A DNA stretch of 64,000 bases from Hemicordylus capensis (lineage: Eukaryota; Chordata; Lepidosauria; Squamata; Cordylidae): the NCBI RefSeq assembly GCF_027244095.1, contig NC_069662.1, forward strand, positions 11,372,501 through 11,436,500, given 5' to 3'. Below the pieces are notes generated by a model. It saw only the letters and a list, made by a program, of their open reading frames with translations, made no database searches and was not told the DNA's origin. Positions 42,537 through 52,157 of this stretch are shown one piece after another (positions within the stretch are counted from its first letter, which is position 1; every line of letters starts with the position of its first letter). The translations under genes and the position numbers were made by a program.

Positions 42537-42639
42537 CGGTTCTGAATATTTTAATGACTACATTAGACACCCAGCCTTCCTACTGTTATTTCATACAGAT
42601 TCCTCATACTCTGTTTGTGGGGATCAAGATTGGCTTAAA

Positions 42640-43636
42640 TGGCCAATCTTAAATTGGCTTAATTAAAGATTGGCTTCTTTATGGAGAAAAACCTTAAAGA
42701 TGAGTAAACTTCAAAAATCACTTAAAAATCAGCCTTTTGCCCAATTCCTTTCAAATAATTCTGATAGCTTTCTTGCCCAACTTGGGCACTACCACCCACC
42801 ACACTCCACTCTAGGACACCCCTTTCCCCCAGAAATGAAGCTATACATTGGGTGCACAGAGGGTGCTTGGCACCCTCTGTGCACTATACCACCACACACT
42901 CTGCCCCCCCTCACCCCACAAGTGGCTTTAAGGTTTTTCTCCATAGGGAAGAATGGAGGTTTCAGCAGCGCCATAAATTCACTTGGGGCGCAAACTTCAA
43001 AAATGACACGTAAACTTCAAGTGGTGCATAAACTTCAAAAATCACTTTAAAATCAGCCTTTTGCCCAATTCCTTTCAAATTATTCTGATAGCTTCCTTGC
43101 CCCCCTTGGGCACTACCACCCACCACAATCCACTCTAGGACACCCCTTTCCCCTCGACGTGAAGCTATACATTTGCTGCAATCCTCATCCCCTATGAGGA
43201 ATTAAAAAATACTTTTAAAATTCGCCAATAATCAGAGGAGTGTCTGATTGCCTTGGGGTTTTGTGGGTGGTAGGCACCTCTGGGTGCCTACCACCCACCC
43301 TACTTTTGTGCCCCTTGGTGCTCCACAATAGGGGATAATGGGCTGATTCGGGTCCCATTATACCCTATGAGAAAAATAATTAAACATATTTCAAAAATTC
43401 ATAAAAAAAATCGTACGAGTGTCTGATTGCTTTGGGGTTTGGGTGTTAGGTACCCCTGGGTGCCAGCTACCACACCACCCATGGGGTTCAAAATGGTTCA
43501 AACCAGTTCAAAACGGTTCCAATTCAAACTGAACTGGGGGGGTTGAGCAAAACCAAAACCGAACCTCCCCTTCCTGGTTTGAACCAGGTTCGAATTTGAA
43601 CCGAACCTGGTGAACCGGTTTTGTGCACATCCCTAG
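42640..43636 (-). mobile_element. Non-autonomous TIR element, duplicon 2 only
   Basis: The right end, inverted, reads AGGGATGTGCACAAAACCGG, followed by GGTTCGGTT-rich sequence. A 150-bp block ('CAGCCTTTTGCCCAATTCCT', 'ACTCTAGGACACCCCTTTCC') is repeated directly at about 42705-42855 and 43025-43175. Same family as 9381-11460. The first duplicon lacks it. Non-coding; the left end is not clean. Confidence 0.65.
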
Positions 43637-44159
43637 ATGCACGTACAATCTGTGTATAGTGTACACATGTACAGATCTATCTGCATGTACAATTATACAT
43701 ATGTTATTCTTAGTGCATGTACAATAGCATGCTTTGTATTGCTACCCTGAATTTGAGAGACCCTAGACCCAGGTTCACCTTTTAACATGTGCAATCATGC
43801 AAAGAAAAACATGTACATTTGTACATACCCCACAAATGCCTGATTTGACAGAATTCAAAGGAATATTCGTAGATGGTACCACATGTAAGGAATACCATTT
43901 TTACTGCTCCTCCATGTAAAAGGACTCCCTGCATCTAGAAAACCAGCAGATCAGAATTGTTATAACCCAACCCTCTTTCTGCTATGCTAGTTATATATCT
44001 TTAGAGTGGTTCGTCATAAACACAAGGGAGGATTCAAAAACATGATTCGCTTACTGGTAGCATGAAGAGATACAGTCAATTCAATCAACTCAGGATTCCA
44101 CCCTCCTTTTGCCATCTCATTCTGTGGTATGTATAGACCCAGACTCAGGTTTTTTCATG
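43637..44159. other. Duplicated intergenic sequence, second copy
   Basis: Matches 38285-39110 less its SINE. No gene. Confidence 0.6.
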
Positions 44160-44172
44160 CCACTACTGCTCC

Positions 44173-44934
44173 AATCAATCAATCAATCAATCATGTTTAT
44201 TTACAGTCATAGACCAAAATTTAAAACATACATAATAATACACATGATATAGTAATAATATATACATAATATAATCAGGAACATGGACTCATCCTAATCA
44301 GCAGTTTCCCGTTTGCATAATCTGGTTTACCATCTGTCGTCTAGCATTCTTAGCTGCCTCACAGAACTTAGCATCTTTAAATGTTACTTCCTCCTTCTGA
44401 TCTGAGAGCAGATAGTTGACGTAAAATGCATCTGTATGTCCTGGGAAATCAGTCAGTAATGAGGAAATATAACAAGTTCGAAAGTCCCTATAAAAGAGAC
44501 AGCGGAGTAAAATATGAAAGATAGACTCCTGTTCTCCAGAGCCACAAGGGCATAGTCTCTGCTCTTTTGGTATCCCTCTGAGTTTACCTTCTAGTTCAGC
44601 TGAAGGTAGCACATTAAATCTGGCCAATCTGAACATCCTGCGATACTTAGCAATGGTGATCTTACCCAGGTAATTCGCAGGTTTGGTATTATACATTTGT
44701 AAACCTAGGAAAACTTCTTTAGAGATTAAAGATCGATCAGTCTGCATTTCCATGTCATAGATCTGCTGCTTTAATATCAGTCTTGCGCGAAAAAAACCCA
44801 TTTCTAATAAACCATCCAGACTAAAGCCATATAAACTTATTTGGTGAGATATTGACTGCTTCCAACTAGAATTAAATTTATCAATAAAAATTAGGTGAGC
44901 AAGGCCTGTAGACAAGAAGGACAATCTTAACCAA
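44173..44934 (-). mobile_element. 5'-truncated I/Vingi-like LINE with TSD
   Basis: Perfect 13-bp target duplication CCACTACTGCTCC (44160-44172 and 44935-44947). The 3' tail is a run of ATTG units on the minus strand. One open frame (44298-44924, about 208 codons) runs from the truncation point to its stop and includes CPCGSG...HILLRCLFYRDFR, the C-terminal zinc-knuckle region also seen at 29123-29461. Open frame and perfect TSD indicate a fairly young insertion; the corresponding site near 39135 in the other duplicon is empty. Confidence 0.9.
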
Positions 44935-45038
44935 CCACTACTGCTCCATATATAGCCAAGATCTCATTGAGTGTTTCAGGTCACATTTCGTAGAAAGGCA
45001 AAGAACTGTTCCAGCTAAGAAGATGTAGTGGCACCACC

Positions 45039-46618
45039 CAGAGGCGTAACTATGGGGGGGCAGGGGGGCACGTGCCCCGGGCGCCATCTTTTCGGGTCAC
45101 GTGGGTGGCGCCGCCATGACCAATTATTTTTTTAAAAAATTTAATACAAATTTCTCCTGCTCAGTGCAGCAGCGCTGCAGCAGTCAAGGGAGCGCGTCGG
45201 CACCCCCTCCCCCATGAGCGGTCCCTTCCACGCCACCCACCCACCCCCATTGCTTTGCTGGCGGCCAGTCAGTGGTCTGGCTTGACAGCGGCGGGCGCCG
45301 CGGCGGGTGCCTTTCATGCTGCTCACTGCGCCTGCCCTTGGCTGAGGCTCGCTCGCTCCATCGCTCGCTTAGTCTGGAACAGCCAGAAAGAGGCCCTCTA
45401 GTGGCTTGCCAGCCAGAGGGTCTCTAGTCAGTGACGCACGCACGCGCGACTCGGCCGGCGTGCCGTGCGTCCGTCCTCCTCTGTTCGCCTGCACGTGGTG
45501 GTGCGGTCACCGTCGCGGAGGAAAGCGTGGTTGCTGGGGCTGGGGCTGCACTGCAGCAGGCGCAGGCAGGACGACGAGGACACACACGGACACCTGCATG
45601 GAAGAAAGGATTCGGCGGCGGGCGGGTGGAAGCAGCAGACCAAGTGTCAGGGTGAGAAATTGAATGAGTTGCAAAAACTACAGAAGCCACATGTGGGGGA
45701 AAAACATATTAAAGAATCAGGCTTTTATTTAGCTGCCCAACTATGGTCTCAGGTGCCTAACAGGTGTTAATGTTTGCATTATACGCTCCTCTCTCCGCCC
45801 CAAAAGAAAGAAAAACAATCATAAAGATTCTTTGGCACTCAATCTTAAATGAATGCATGTATATGGAACTGAGAGTCAATTCCCACAGCCTGGGTAGTAC
45901 AGCAGTGTGGGTTGACTCAAGCAGTGTAACATAGCTGCCTGTGCATTGTTACAAGGTGTTTCAAGAGAGTTTTACCATGAGTTCTGCTTGCTGGCATGCT
46001 TGTTTTTGCACTGTGAAAGCTTGCCTTGTGATCTCAGTTTACACTGAAGTGCTCCTATAACAGCTCCATCTCAGAAAAACCTGCAGTGTTAGCTTTAACA
46101 AGTGCCTGTGGTATCCTGCTAAAGACACAAAGTTTGGCAAGAAAAATGGGGGAGGGGGTTATATGCCAGGACCTTTGGAGATTGTCTCTTGCTTCTGAGG
46201 AAAAACCTAAGTATAATGTGGTGTGTATCATCAATCATTGGGTCATAATTCTGTTGTTTGAGACACAAGCCAACTCCACAGGGTTGTTGCTTGTGAGGAA
46301 AAACCTAAGTATAATGTGGTATGTATCATCATTGCATCATAATTCTGTTGTTTGAGATACAGGCCAACTCCACAGGGTTGTTGCTTGTGAGGAAAAACCT
46401 AAGTATAATGTGGTGTGTATCATCATTGCATCATAATTCTGTTGTTTGAGATACAGGCCAACTCCACAGGGTTGTTGCTTGTGAGGAAAAACCTAAGTAT
46501 AATGTGGTGTTTATCATCATTGCATCATAATTCTGTTGTTTGAGATACAAGCCAACTTCACAGGGTTGTTCAATTTCAGTGCTTGCCCCTGGCACCGTTT
46601 TCCCTAGTTATGCCTCTG
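45039..46618. mobile_element. hAT-type element, 1.58 kb, CpG-rich interior
   Basis: Ends CAGAGGCGTAACTATGG and, inverted, CAGAGGCATAACTAGGG, with a perfect 8-bp target duplication GCACCACC (45031-45038, 46619-46626). It holds a CpG-dense segment (about 45270-45650) like a vertebrate CpG-island exon or promoter, an AT-richer part, and four tandem copies of a 94-98 bp unit (46197-46570). No transposase was recognised; short frames in the CpG part (up to 101 codons, both strands) are not supported as genes. Confidence 0.88.
46197..46570 (+). repeat. Four-copy tandem repeat, 94-98 bp unit
   Basis: Units start GAGGAAAAACCTAAGTATAA at 46197, 46295, 46389 and 46483 and differ by a few bases. They lie wholly inside the hAT-type element. 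Confidence 0.95.
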
Positions 46619-46626
46619 GCACCACC

Positions 46627-46868
46627 TCTGGATGATCCTTTCTAAAAAGCTGAGCGTACAGCTGCAATATAATCCCACTCTAGGATCCTAATGAAGTTGA
46701 GGTGCAAATGAGGATGAGGTACCTCAGCCAAGGCCACTGAGAGAATTTTATGGATGAGTAGAGACTTGATCTCCCATATCCGACTCCACACTCGAGTCTT
46801 TCAGGCAAAATATTTGTTGCTGACAAATAGTGGATGCTGGGCAACATCTGGACAACTTCAGCAAGACA
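46627..46868. other. 3' flank of receptor 6
   Basis: Related to 51990-52157 and 56815-56974 beside receptors 7 and 8 ('GAGACTTGATCTCCCATATC', 'CATCTGGA', 'AAGACATCAAAGC'). Shared flanks show these genes were copied with their 3' sides. Confidence 0.65.
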
Positions 46869-47819
46869 TCAAAGCTCAGCCTTTTGCACCCAGCCCCATC
46901 TTCTCAGGACCTTGGCCACAGCCCTATGAGTGTCCTTGTTCCTCAGGGTGTAAATGATAGGGTTAAGCAAGGGGGTGACCACAATGTAAAAGATGGCAAT
47001 TTTTTTGTCAAGGTCAGGAGCTGTGCCTGATTGTGGCTTCATATACATAGAGATGATGGTACCATAGAATAAAGTGACAACCACCAAATGAGAGGTACAT
47101 GTGGAAAGGGCCTTCCTCATTCCAGTGGCTGACTTCATTTGCAGCACAGAAGACAAAATGAGCCCATAGGAGGTCAGGATAACAGACAGGGGAACCAGAA
47201 GGATTAGTGCAGCCACCACAAACATGACAAACTCTATAACTCGGATGTTGCCGCATGCAAGTTTCAACACCATTGGCACTTCACAACAGAAGTGGTTGAT
47301 GCGGTTGGTCCCACAGAATGGGAGTTGAAGGGTGGAGACCACGTCTACCATCGCAATGAGGAACCCACCTGCCCAAGAGGCAGTGGCAAGCTGCCATTGT
47401 TGCCCCCTGCTCATGGCCACAGTGTAGACCAGGGGCCTGCAGATGGCCAAATAGCGGTCATAGGCCATGGCAGCCAACAGAATGCATTCAGTGCACCCCA
47501 GGGACAAAGAAAAGTACATCTGGGCTGCACAGCGGGTGAAGGAGATGACCCCGTTCCCAGCCAGGAGGTGAGCCAGCATCTGGGGCACAGTGCTGGTGAC
47601 ATAACAAATTTCTAGACCTGAAAGATTGGTGAGAAAGAAGTACATGGGTGTGTGGAGAGAGGAGTCCACCTGCACCAGCAGGATGATCACCAGGTTCCCC
47701 GCCACAGTAACCAAGTAAATGATGAGGATTACAATGAAGAGCAGGATCTGTGTGCTGCGATCATTGGTGAGTCCTTCGAAGGTGAACTCTGTGACAGAGG
47801 AGACATTCTCAGCTCCCAT
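46869..47819 (-). CDS. Olfactory receptor 6, class II, intact
   Basis: 316 residues, MGAENVSSVTEFTFEGLTND. NVS glycosylation site 5-7, GNL 41-43, LHTPMYFFLTNLSG, MAYDRYLAIC 118-127, PLLNPIIYTLRNKD 283-296. Departures: KALSTCTSHL for KAFSTC at 236-245, and ECL2 reads DVVSTLQLPFCG, so Cys162 of most paralogues is Ser (also in receptor 7) while Cys97, 169, 179 and 189 remain. Receptor 7 matches it almost fully up to about residue 165, much less after. A CAG acceptor with a TTTTTCTTCTTCTG tract lies 13 nt before the ATG. Confidence 0.97.
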   Translation of the reverse strand: MGAENVSSVTEFTFEGLTNDRSTQILLFIVILIIYLVTVAGNLVIILLVQVDSSLHTPMYFFLTNLSGLEICYVTSTVPQMLAHLLAGNGVISFTRCAAQMYFSLSLGCTECILLAAMAYDRYLAICRPLVYTVAMSRGQQWQLATASWAGGFLIAMVDVVSTLQLPFCGTNRINHFCCEVPMVLKLACGNIRVIEFVMFVVAALILLVPLSVILTSYGLILSSVLQMKSATGMRKALSTCTSHLVVVTLFYGTIISMYMKPQSGTAPDLDKKIAIFYIVVTPLLNPIIYTLRNKDTHRAVAKVLRRWGWVQKAEL

Positions 47820-49043
47820 CTCGGAATGCTCCCTGCAGAAGAAGAAAAACAGTGAGAGACAGAAGCTTTCTCTGAGAATTAGCTGTATTTAAAACAAGTC
47901 ATGCTTTGATCCCTTTGTGATTAGAGGGAACCTCAACCTAAGTCACCGTCATCATGTCCCACAGCAGAAATAACACTTAACCATGTTTAACACAAATCAG
48001 GAGTTAATGCTGGATAAGGCCCCAGATGAGAACTGGAACCATACTTTAGTTAAACCCTGTTGCCCTCAGAAATGAGCCCTCGGACCTGAAGGGCATGCAT
48101 AAGGAGATTCCAGCAGAGCCTCGCTGGAACCTTGCCAGCGTTGAGGCTGAAAGAACCAGGCCACTGATTTAACCATAGTTAGCATATGTCCTCTGCATGG
48201 CCCAGGTTGTTCAGAGGCCCATTGGGCATTTGCTGTGGCCACCAAAATGGCTACTGTGACTGGAGGAAGGGCTGGAACAGCCTAAAAACAGGCAAAACAG
48301 GCCCGTTTTAGAGGCTGGGAAGCCGGGGGGAGGGGGAGATGGCAGAGACACCCACCCAGGTCTACCTCCGCTGACCTGGATGCAGCGGTGAGTCTAGAAT
48401 TTTTTTTTAACGCTTAGAACCCCTAAAACTGGCTCCAAGGTGGCTCAGGGGGTTCGGTTAGTAGTCAAGCCAAAGACTGGGCCCGTTCTTGAGCCAGCCC
48501 AGTTCGATGGTGAAGTGGCTCGACCTCGAGCCGGTCCACACATATCAAGACTCTGCTTAAGACACAGAACGGAACGTGTTGAATTAAGGGGGATAAACCA
48601 AAGAAAGCAGGAGGCCCGAGGAAGAGAGGGAAATGGTGTTCTTGGGCCCCTAACACACCTAAGTAGCCTCCCCCCCCGCCCCATTTTCCCATCCATAAAC
48701 AGCAGCTCTGGACAATAAAAGGAAGGAACTTTTGCCCCCTTTCCCCATTTGCTAAGGTCCTGATCTGAACTTGGCTCCCTATAGCTGCCTTTAGTTCTAG
48801 AAGAGGGGAGATGTCTCTTAAAACTGCAGTTATCGAAAAGTGTAGTTTGATCTTTAATTGATTGATAGATATACTACATCAGCTCAGAGCCAGACAATTA
48901 AGCGAAGCAAAGTACCTTGAATTAGATGTTCCCAACAAAATTGCAAATCATTACTTAAGTATCAACATGTTTCCAGTCTTCTATGCAATTGATCCAATGC
49001 ATGTTTACACAGCAGTAAGTTCTACTGTGTTCAGTGGGGCTTA
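47820..49043. other. Upstream region of receptor 6, unclassified
   Basis: Begins with the splice acceptor (47833-47835). 48000-48560 is a GC-richer unclassified sequence with frames of 75-92 codons on both strands but no domain; it may be a DNA-transposon remnant. No gene called. Confidence 0.45.
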
Positions 49044-49198
49044 ATAGGAACATAGGAAGCTGCCTTCTACCAAGTCGGACCCTTGGTCCATCTAGCTCAG
49101 TTTTGTCTACACAGACTGGCAGCGGATTCTCCAAGGTTGCCAGGAATCTCTTTCAGCCTTATCTTGAAGATGCTGCCAGGGAGGGAACTTGGAACCCA
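49044..49198 (-). repeat. Chimeric SINE, 3' body
   Basis: Inverted body and tail (AGGAACATAGGAAGCTGCCT to GAGGGAACTTGGAACCC); head lost. Confidence 0.85.
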
Positions 49199-49227
49199 TG
49201 TACACACTTACTAAGCAGCAAGTTCCA

Positions 49228-49402
49228 CTGACTCAAGTTCAAATCCCCATTCAACCACAAAACTCACTGGGTGACTCTGAGTCAGTCACTTTTCTCCCAG
49301 CCCAACCCACCTGACAGCATTGTGAAGATAAACATAACCATGTACTTCTGAGTAAATCTGGGTGCCTTGGAGGAAGAGCAGGATAGAAATGTACTAACTG
49401 AA
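49228..49402 (+). repeat. Sauria-type SINE
   Basis: GACTCAAGTTCAAATCCCC (box B), CACTGGGTGACTCTGAGTCA body, 'GGTGCCTTGGAGGAAGAGCA' and a CTAAC tail. The tail continues as CTAACTAACTAAC after the F3 element (from 49873), so F3 inserted into the tail. Confidence 0.8.
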
Positions 49403-49872
49403 GCTCTCCACACAAGCAGTGTGGAGAGCCAGATGGGGTTTGATGGGGGGAGTGGGCTTGACCCATTCTCCCTACAGATGAGCATTCAGCCCTCCCTGGG
49501 TGGCCAGATTGGATCGGCTGCCCACACGATTACTGCCTCCGTCATGGAGCCAGTAGGGGCTGCGGGGATCGGGGGCCACCGCAAGTGCACAGGGCATTCT
49601 GGGGAGCCCCCCGACCTTGGGAGGCTTGCTGTAGGCTCCTGGTCAGGGGTCTCCTCGTGAGTTGCTGCAGTGTGGAGCCGTGCCATGACAACTCATGATC
49701 TGAAAAATGGTTAGCTCTTGCTCCACTAACCTCGTTTAACTGGGCCCGGGGGGAGGGGCAATTAGGCAGGCTAGCCTCTGAGAACCGCATGTCTCCCAGT
49801 GGTTCATATGCATGGGAGAAACGGGGCTGGGCTCCCTTAGCCAGGTTTCCACCGTCCGTGTGACTAGCCTCA
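49399..49872. mobile_element. TIR element with terminal hairpins, copy F3
   Basis: The left end is TGAAGCTCTCCACAC and the right end, inverted, TGAGGCTAGTCACAC. The left end folds into a perfect 11-bp hairpin (GCTCTCCACAC, 5-base loop, GTGTGGAGAGC at 49403-49429). The right end holds a long stem around GGGCTCCCTTAGCC. Interior blocks (GGATGGGGTTTG-like, 'GCTGCCCACACGA') match F1 at 25095-25463. Flanked by the TAAC run of a SINE tail. Confidence 0.75.
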
Positions 49873-50029
49873 CTAACTAACTAACTAACTAAAGCAGTAA
49901 CCGAATTCAGTACACCTTTCAAGTTGAAAAATGTGTACAAATTTAGCAACTTGTTATTTCTGTTCTGATGGTCCTACAAGACCCAAACATACCACCTGAA
50001 ACAACCAGATGAGCCATTTCCTTCTCCCA

Positions 50030-50120
50030 GTTTCCAGGTTGCAGAATAAAATCTTACCTTCATGCTTCCCCCAGATGTTCTTCAACAACCAAAAAGATGC
50101 TCTCCCTGCCAATGGCTTAA
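50030..50120 (-). promoter_or_regulatory. Predicted 5' exon and donor of receptor 6
   Basis: Minus strand TTGGTTGTTGAAGAACATCT ... GGGGAAGCATGAAG|GTAAGATTTT (donor at 50051-50057). 2.2 kb upstream of the receptor 6 ATG. Confidence 0.65.
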
Positions 50121-50299
50121 GGTAATGCACAGAGGCTGAAACTGAGCAGGCTGCAATCAGCTACTGCATCTAATGTACAGTGATGAAAAATCACATGGAT
50201 CCTCAGTGGCCCAGCAGTGACATCATGGGGAATACACACCATCTCTTACAAGTGGGCTACTGGGAGGCTTTCTCTCTGCTACTCTGCCAGGGTAGAGTC

Positions 50300-51160
50300 T
50301 AACTCATGGTTTGTTCCTCCAATATGAGAGCAGAGGGTATTTAAAATATCCTAGCTGTAAAATATCAGTGACTGTCTGAAGGTACTCTAACATTCATTAG
50401 GGGCTCTGGAAACACATTTATTAAAATATTGTGAGCCACTTATATTACTAGCTAGGAATCTGCTGTCAGTTTTGCAAGCCATTAGATTCTCTTTTAGAAG
50501 GAGGTTGAAAGGAAAGCATGATGCCCAGCTTTTTCAGTGAGTTCTCTCCCCTCTAGGTCTGGGAGAGAAGATGATTTGTACTCAATGGGGCCAGCACTCC
50601 ATTTAACTTAGCACTGACTGCCTTGATTGGCAGCAACTCTCCAGGAGTTGGCTACATGTTCTTCCGTGCCCTGTGATCGGAAGTTCTTTAACTGGAGATT
50701 CCAGATATTTTATCCATGCAAAGCATGTATTGTACCTAAGCTAAGGTTCTAAAATTACCATTATAGGTATTCCTCTAACCAGTTTATAAGGACTAAGGGT
50801 ATTGTCAAAATAGCCTGACTTATGCAATTGGCAACCTATTTTCAGTAATACAAGATGGAGTGCACCCTGGGATTTCCCCCCCCCCCCATCCTCTGATCTG
50901 TGAAAGGGCTGAGGAGTCTGTAAGATGCAGTAAATAAAAACTGCAGGTCTACTCTATGGGGATTCCTCCAGTGTTTACTTATGGGTTGTAAAGTCTATTA
51001 TCTGTTACCAAAACCCCTCGGACTTCAAACCTTCAGTAATAAAGCAACGTGGGGAAAGGTTATTTGAAATTGTCACCAAAGAGAGTAAAAATGAAGAAAA
51101 CCACACACATTTTGAAGGAAATAATTCATAATGTCTTGGCAAGAGAGAAAGATGAGTCTG
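50300..51160 (-). promoter_or_regulatory. Intergenic OR module, copy g (receptor 6)
   Basis: 'TTTGTTCCTCCAATATGAGA', 'GCAGAGGGTATTTAAAATAT', 'CTTTTAGAAGGAGGTTG', 'AGTAAATAAAAACTGCAGGTC', 'CTTCAGTAATAAAGC' and 'AATAATTCATAATGTCTTGG' align with copies h and i. The TAATTA core is weak here (CATTAGGGGC). Confidence 0.7.
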
Positions 51161-51274
51161 AAAATAAATTTGTTTGTTTGTTTCACTTGCATCCCCACCC
51201 GTTCTCCAGGAAGCTGTGAATGAGGATTTAGTCACATACAGGACAAGGAGCTGTGAATGAGGATTAGTCACATA

Positions 51275-51542
51275 CATTCACACAATCAAAAACTGTGTTC
51301 TACCTGGGTTTGGGAGCTGTGTGTGCACCCAATTTTCGGTTGTGTGGAAGGAAACAAGGTAGGAGGAAGACCTGTGCAGCTTTTTCTCCTACCTTGATTC
51401 CAAACAATCACTTCTACCCAGGTTTTCCGCCTATCTTGCTTCCACACCATCATATCTACCCTGGTTTTCCTCCTACTTTGCTTCCAAACAACCAAAAATT
51501 GGGAGTCAAACCTCGGTAGAACATAGGTTTGTTTGTGTGAAT
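51275..51542. mobile_element. Foldback element, ATTCACAC ends
   Basis: Left end ATTCACACAATCAAAAACTG and, inverted, right end ATTCACACAAACAAACCTAT. Arms of 'GGTAGGAGGA' type plus internal tandem blocks of about 42 bp (CTACCTTG / CTTCTACCCAGGTTTTCC). A 30-bp imperfect direct repeat (GAATGAGGATT(T)AGTCACATAC) lies just left. The same blocks recur at 54430-54575. Confidence 0.7.
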
Positions 51543-52157
51543 GACCTCATAGTATCAACTCCTTTGTGATACTCTAGTCTGAGAAGGTCACCTCTCCAAG
51601 GTCACACAAGTGATCATTTGAAGAATGCCAATTTGATCCTTGGACTGCCATATCTAAACCCAGTATTCTCTGAATGTAAAAGGACTCAGGTTTTTTTCCA
51701 CATTTTTCTTCACAGGGATGAGAATGAGAAACTAAATTATTATCAATAAAACTGATACTATAAAAATACCCAGATCTGTACTACATAATAGGTTGTGTCT
51801 AGACCCAGATTAAGTGTGTGTTCGTTGAGTTCTTCTCCAGCTCTACCCGACATCTCCTTGGATTTTTCCGGTTATGTCCTTCCACCAAGACAGAAAGCTG
51901 TACAAGGCAGTTAGTTACATTTGTCACCATTTATGCCCCATTCTGTCCAAAGAGCTGAGGTGAGACTGAATATGATCCCTTGCTACAACCTTAAATTAGA
52001 TTGTGCTAAGAGTCTATAATCATCTCCAAGACTACTGAGTGAACTTCATGCTTGAGCACAGCCTTGATCTCCCATGTCCCAACCCAACATTCAAGTCGTT
52101 CTAGCATAGCCTTCATAATAGGTCACTGGGAAACATCTGGAGTAATTCAATAAGACC
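51543..52157. other. Duplicated 3' flank of receptor 7
   Basis: Resembles 55640-56060 and 56815-56974 ('AGCCCAGTGTTCT', 'AAAGCTGTGC', 'CATTCTGTCCAAA'). No gene. Confidence 0.6.

Noticed and set aside
37609-42570. Matching 118-codon minus-strand frames at 37609-37965 and 42214-42570
   Set aside because: Conserved only because both are the same SINE insertion in duplicated DNA; the frame is antisense SINE.
44170-44195. AATC tandem run as a CRISPR-like or regulatory repeat
   Set aside because: It is the tetranucleotide tail of the LINE just beside it, flanked by that LINE's target duplication.
45403-45770. Overlapping frames of 70-101 codons in a CpG-rich block
   Set aside because: Open on both strands due to GC content, no recognisable protein, inside a transposon. 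A captured exon is possible but not shown.
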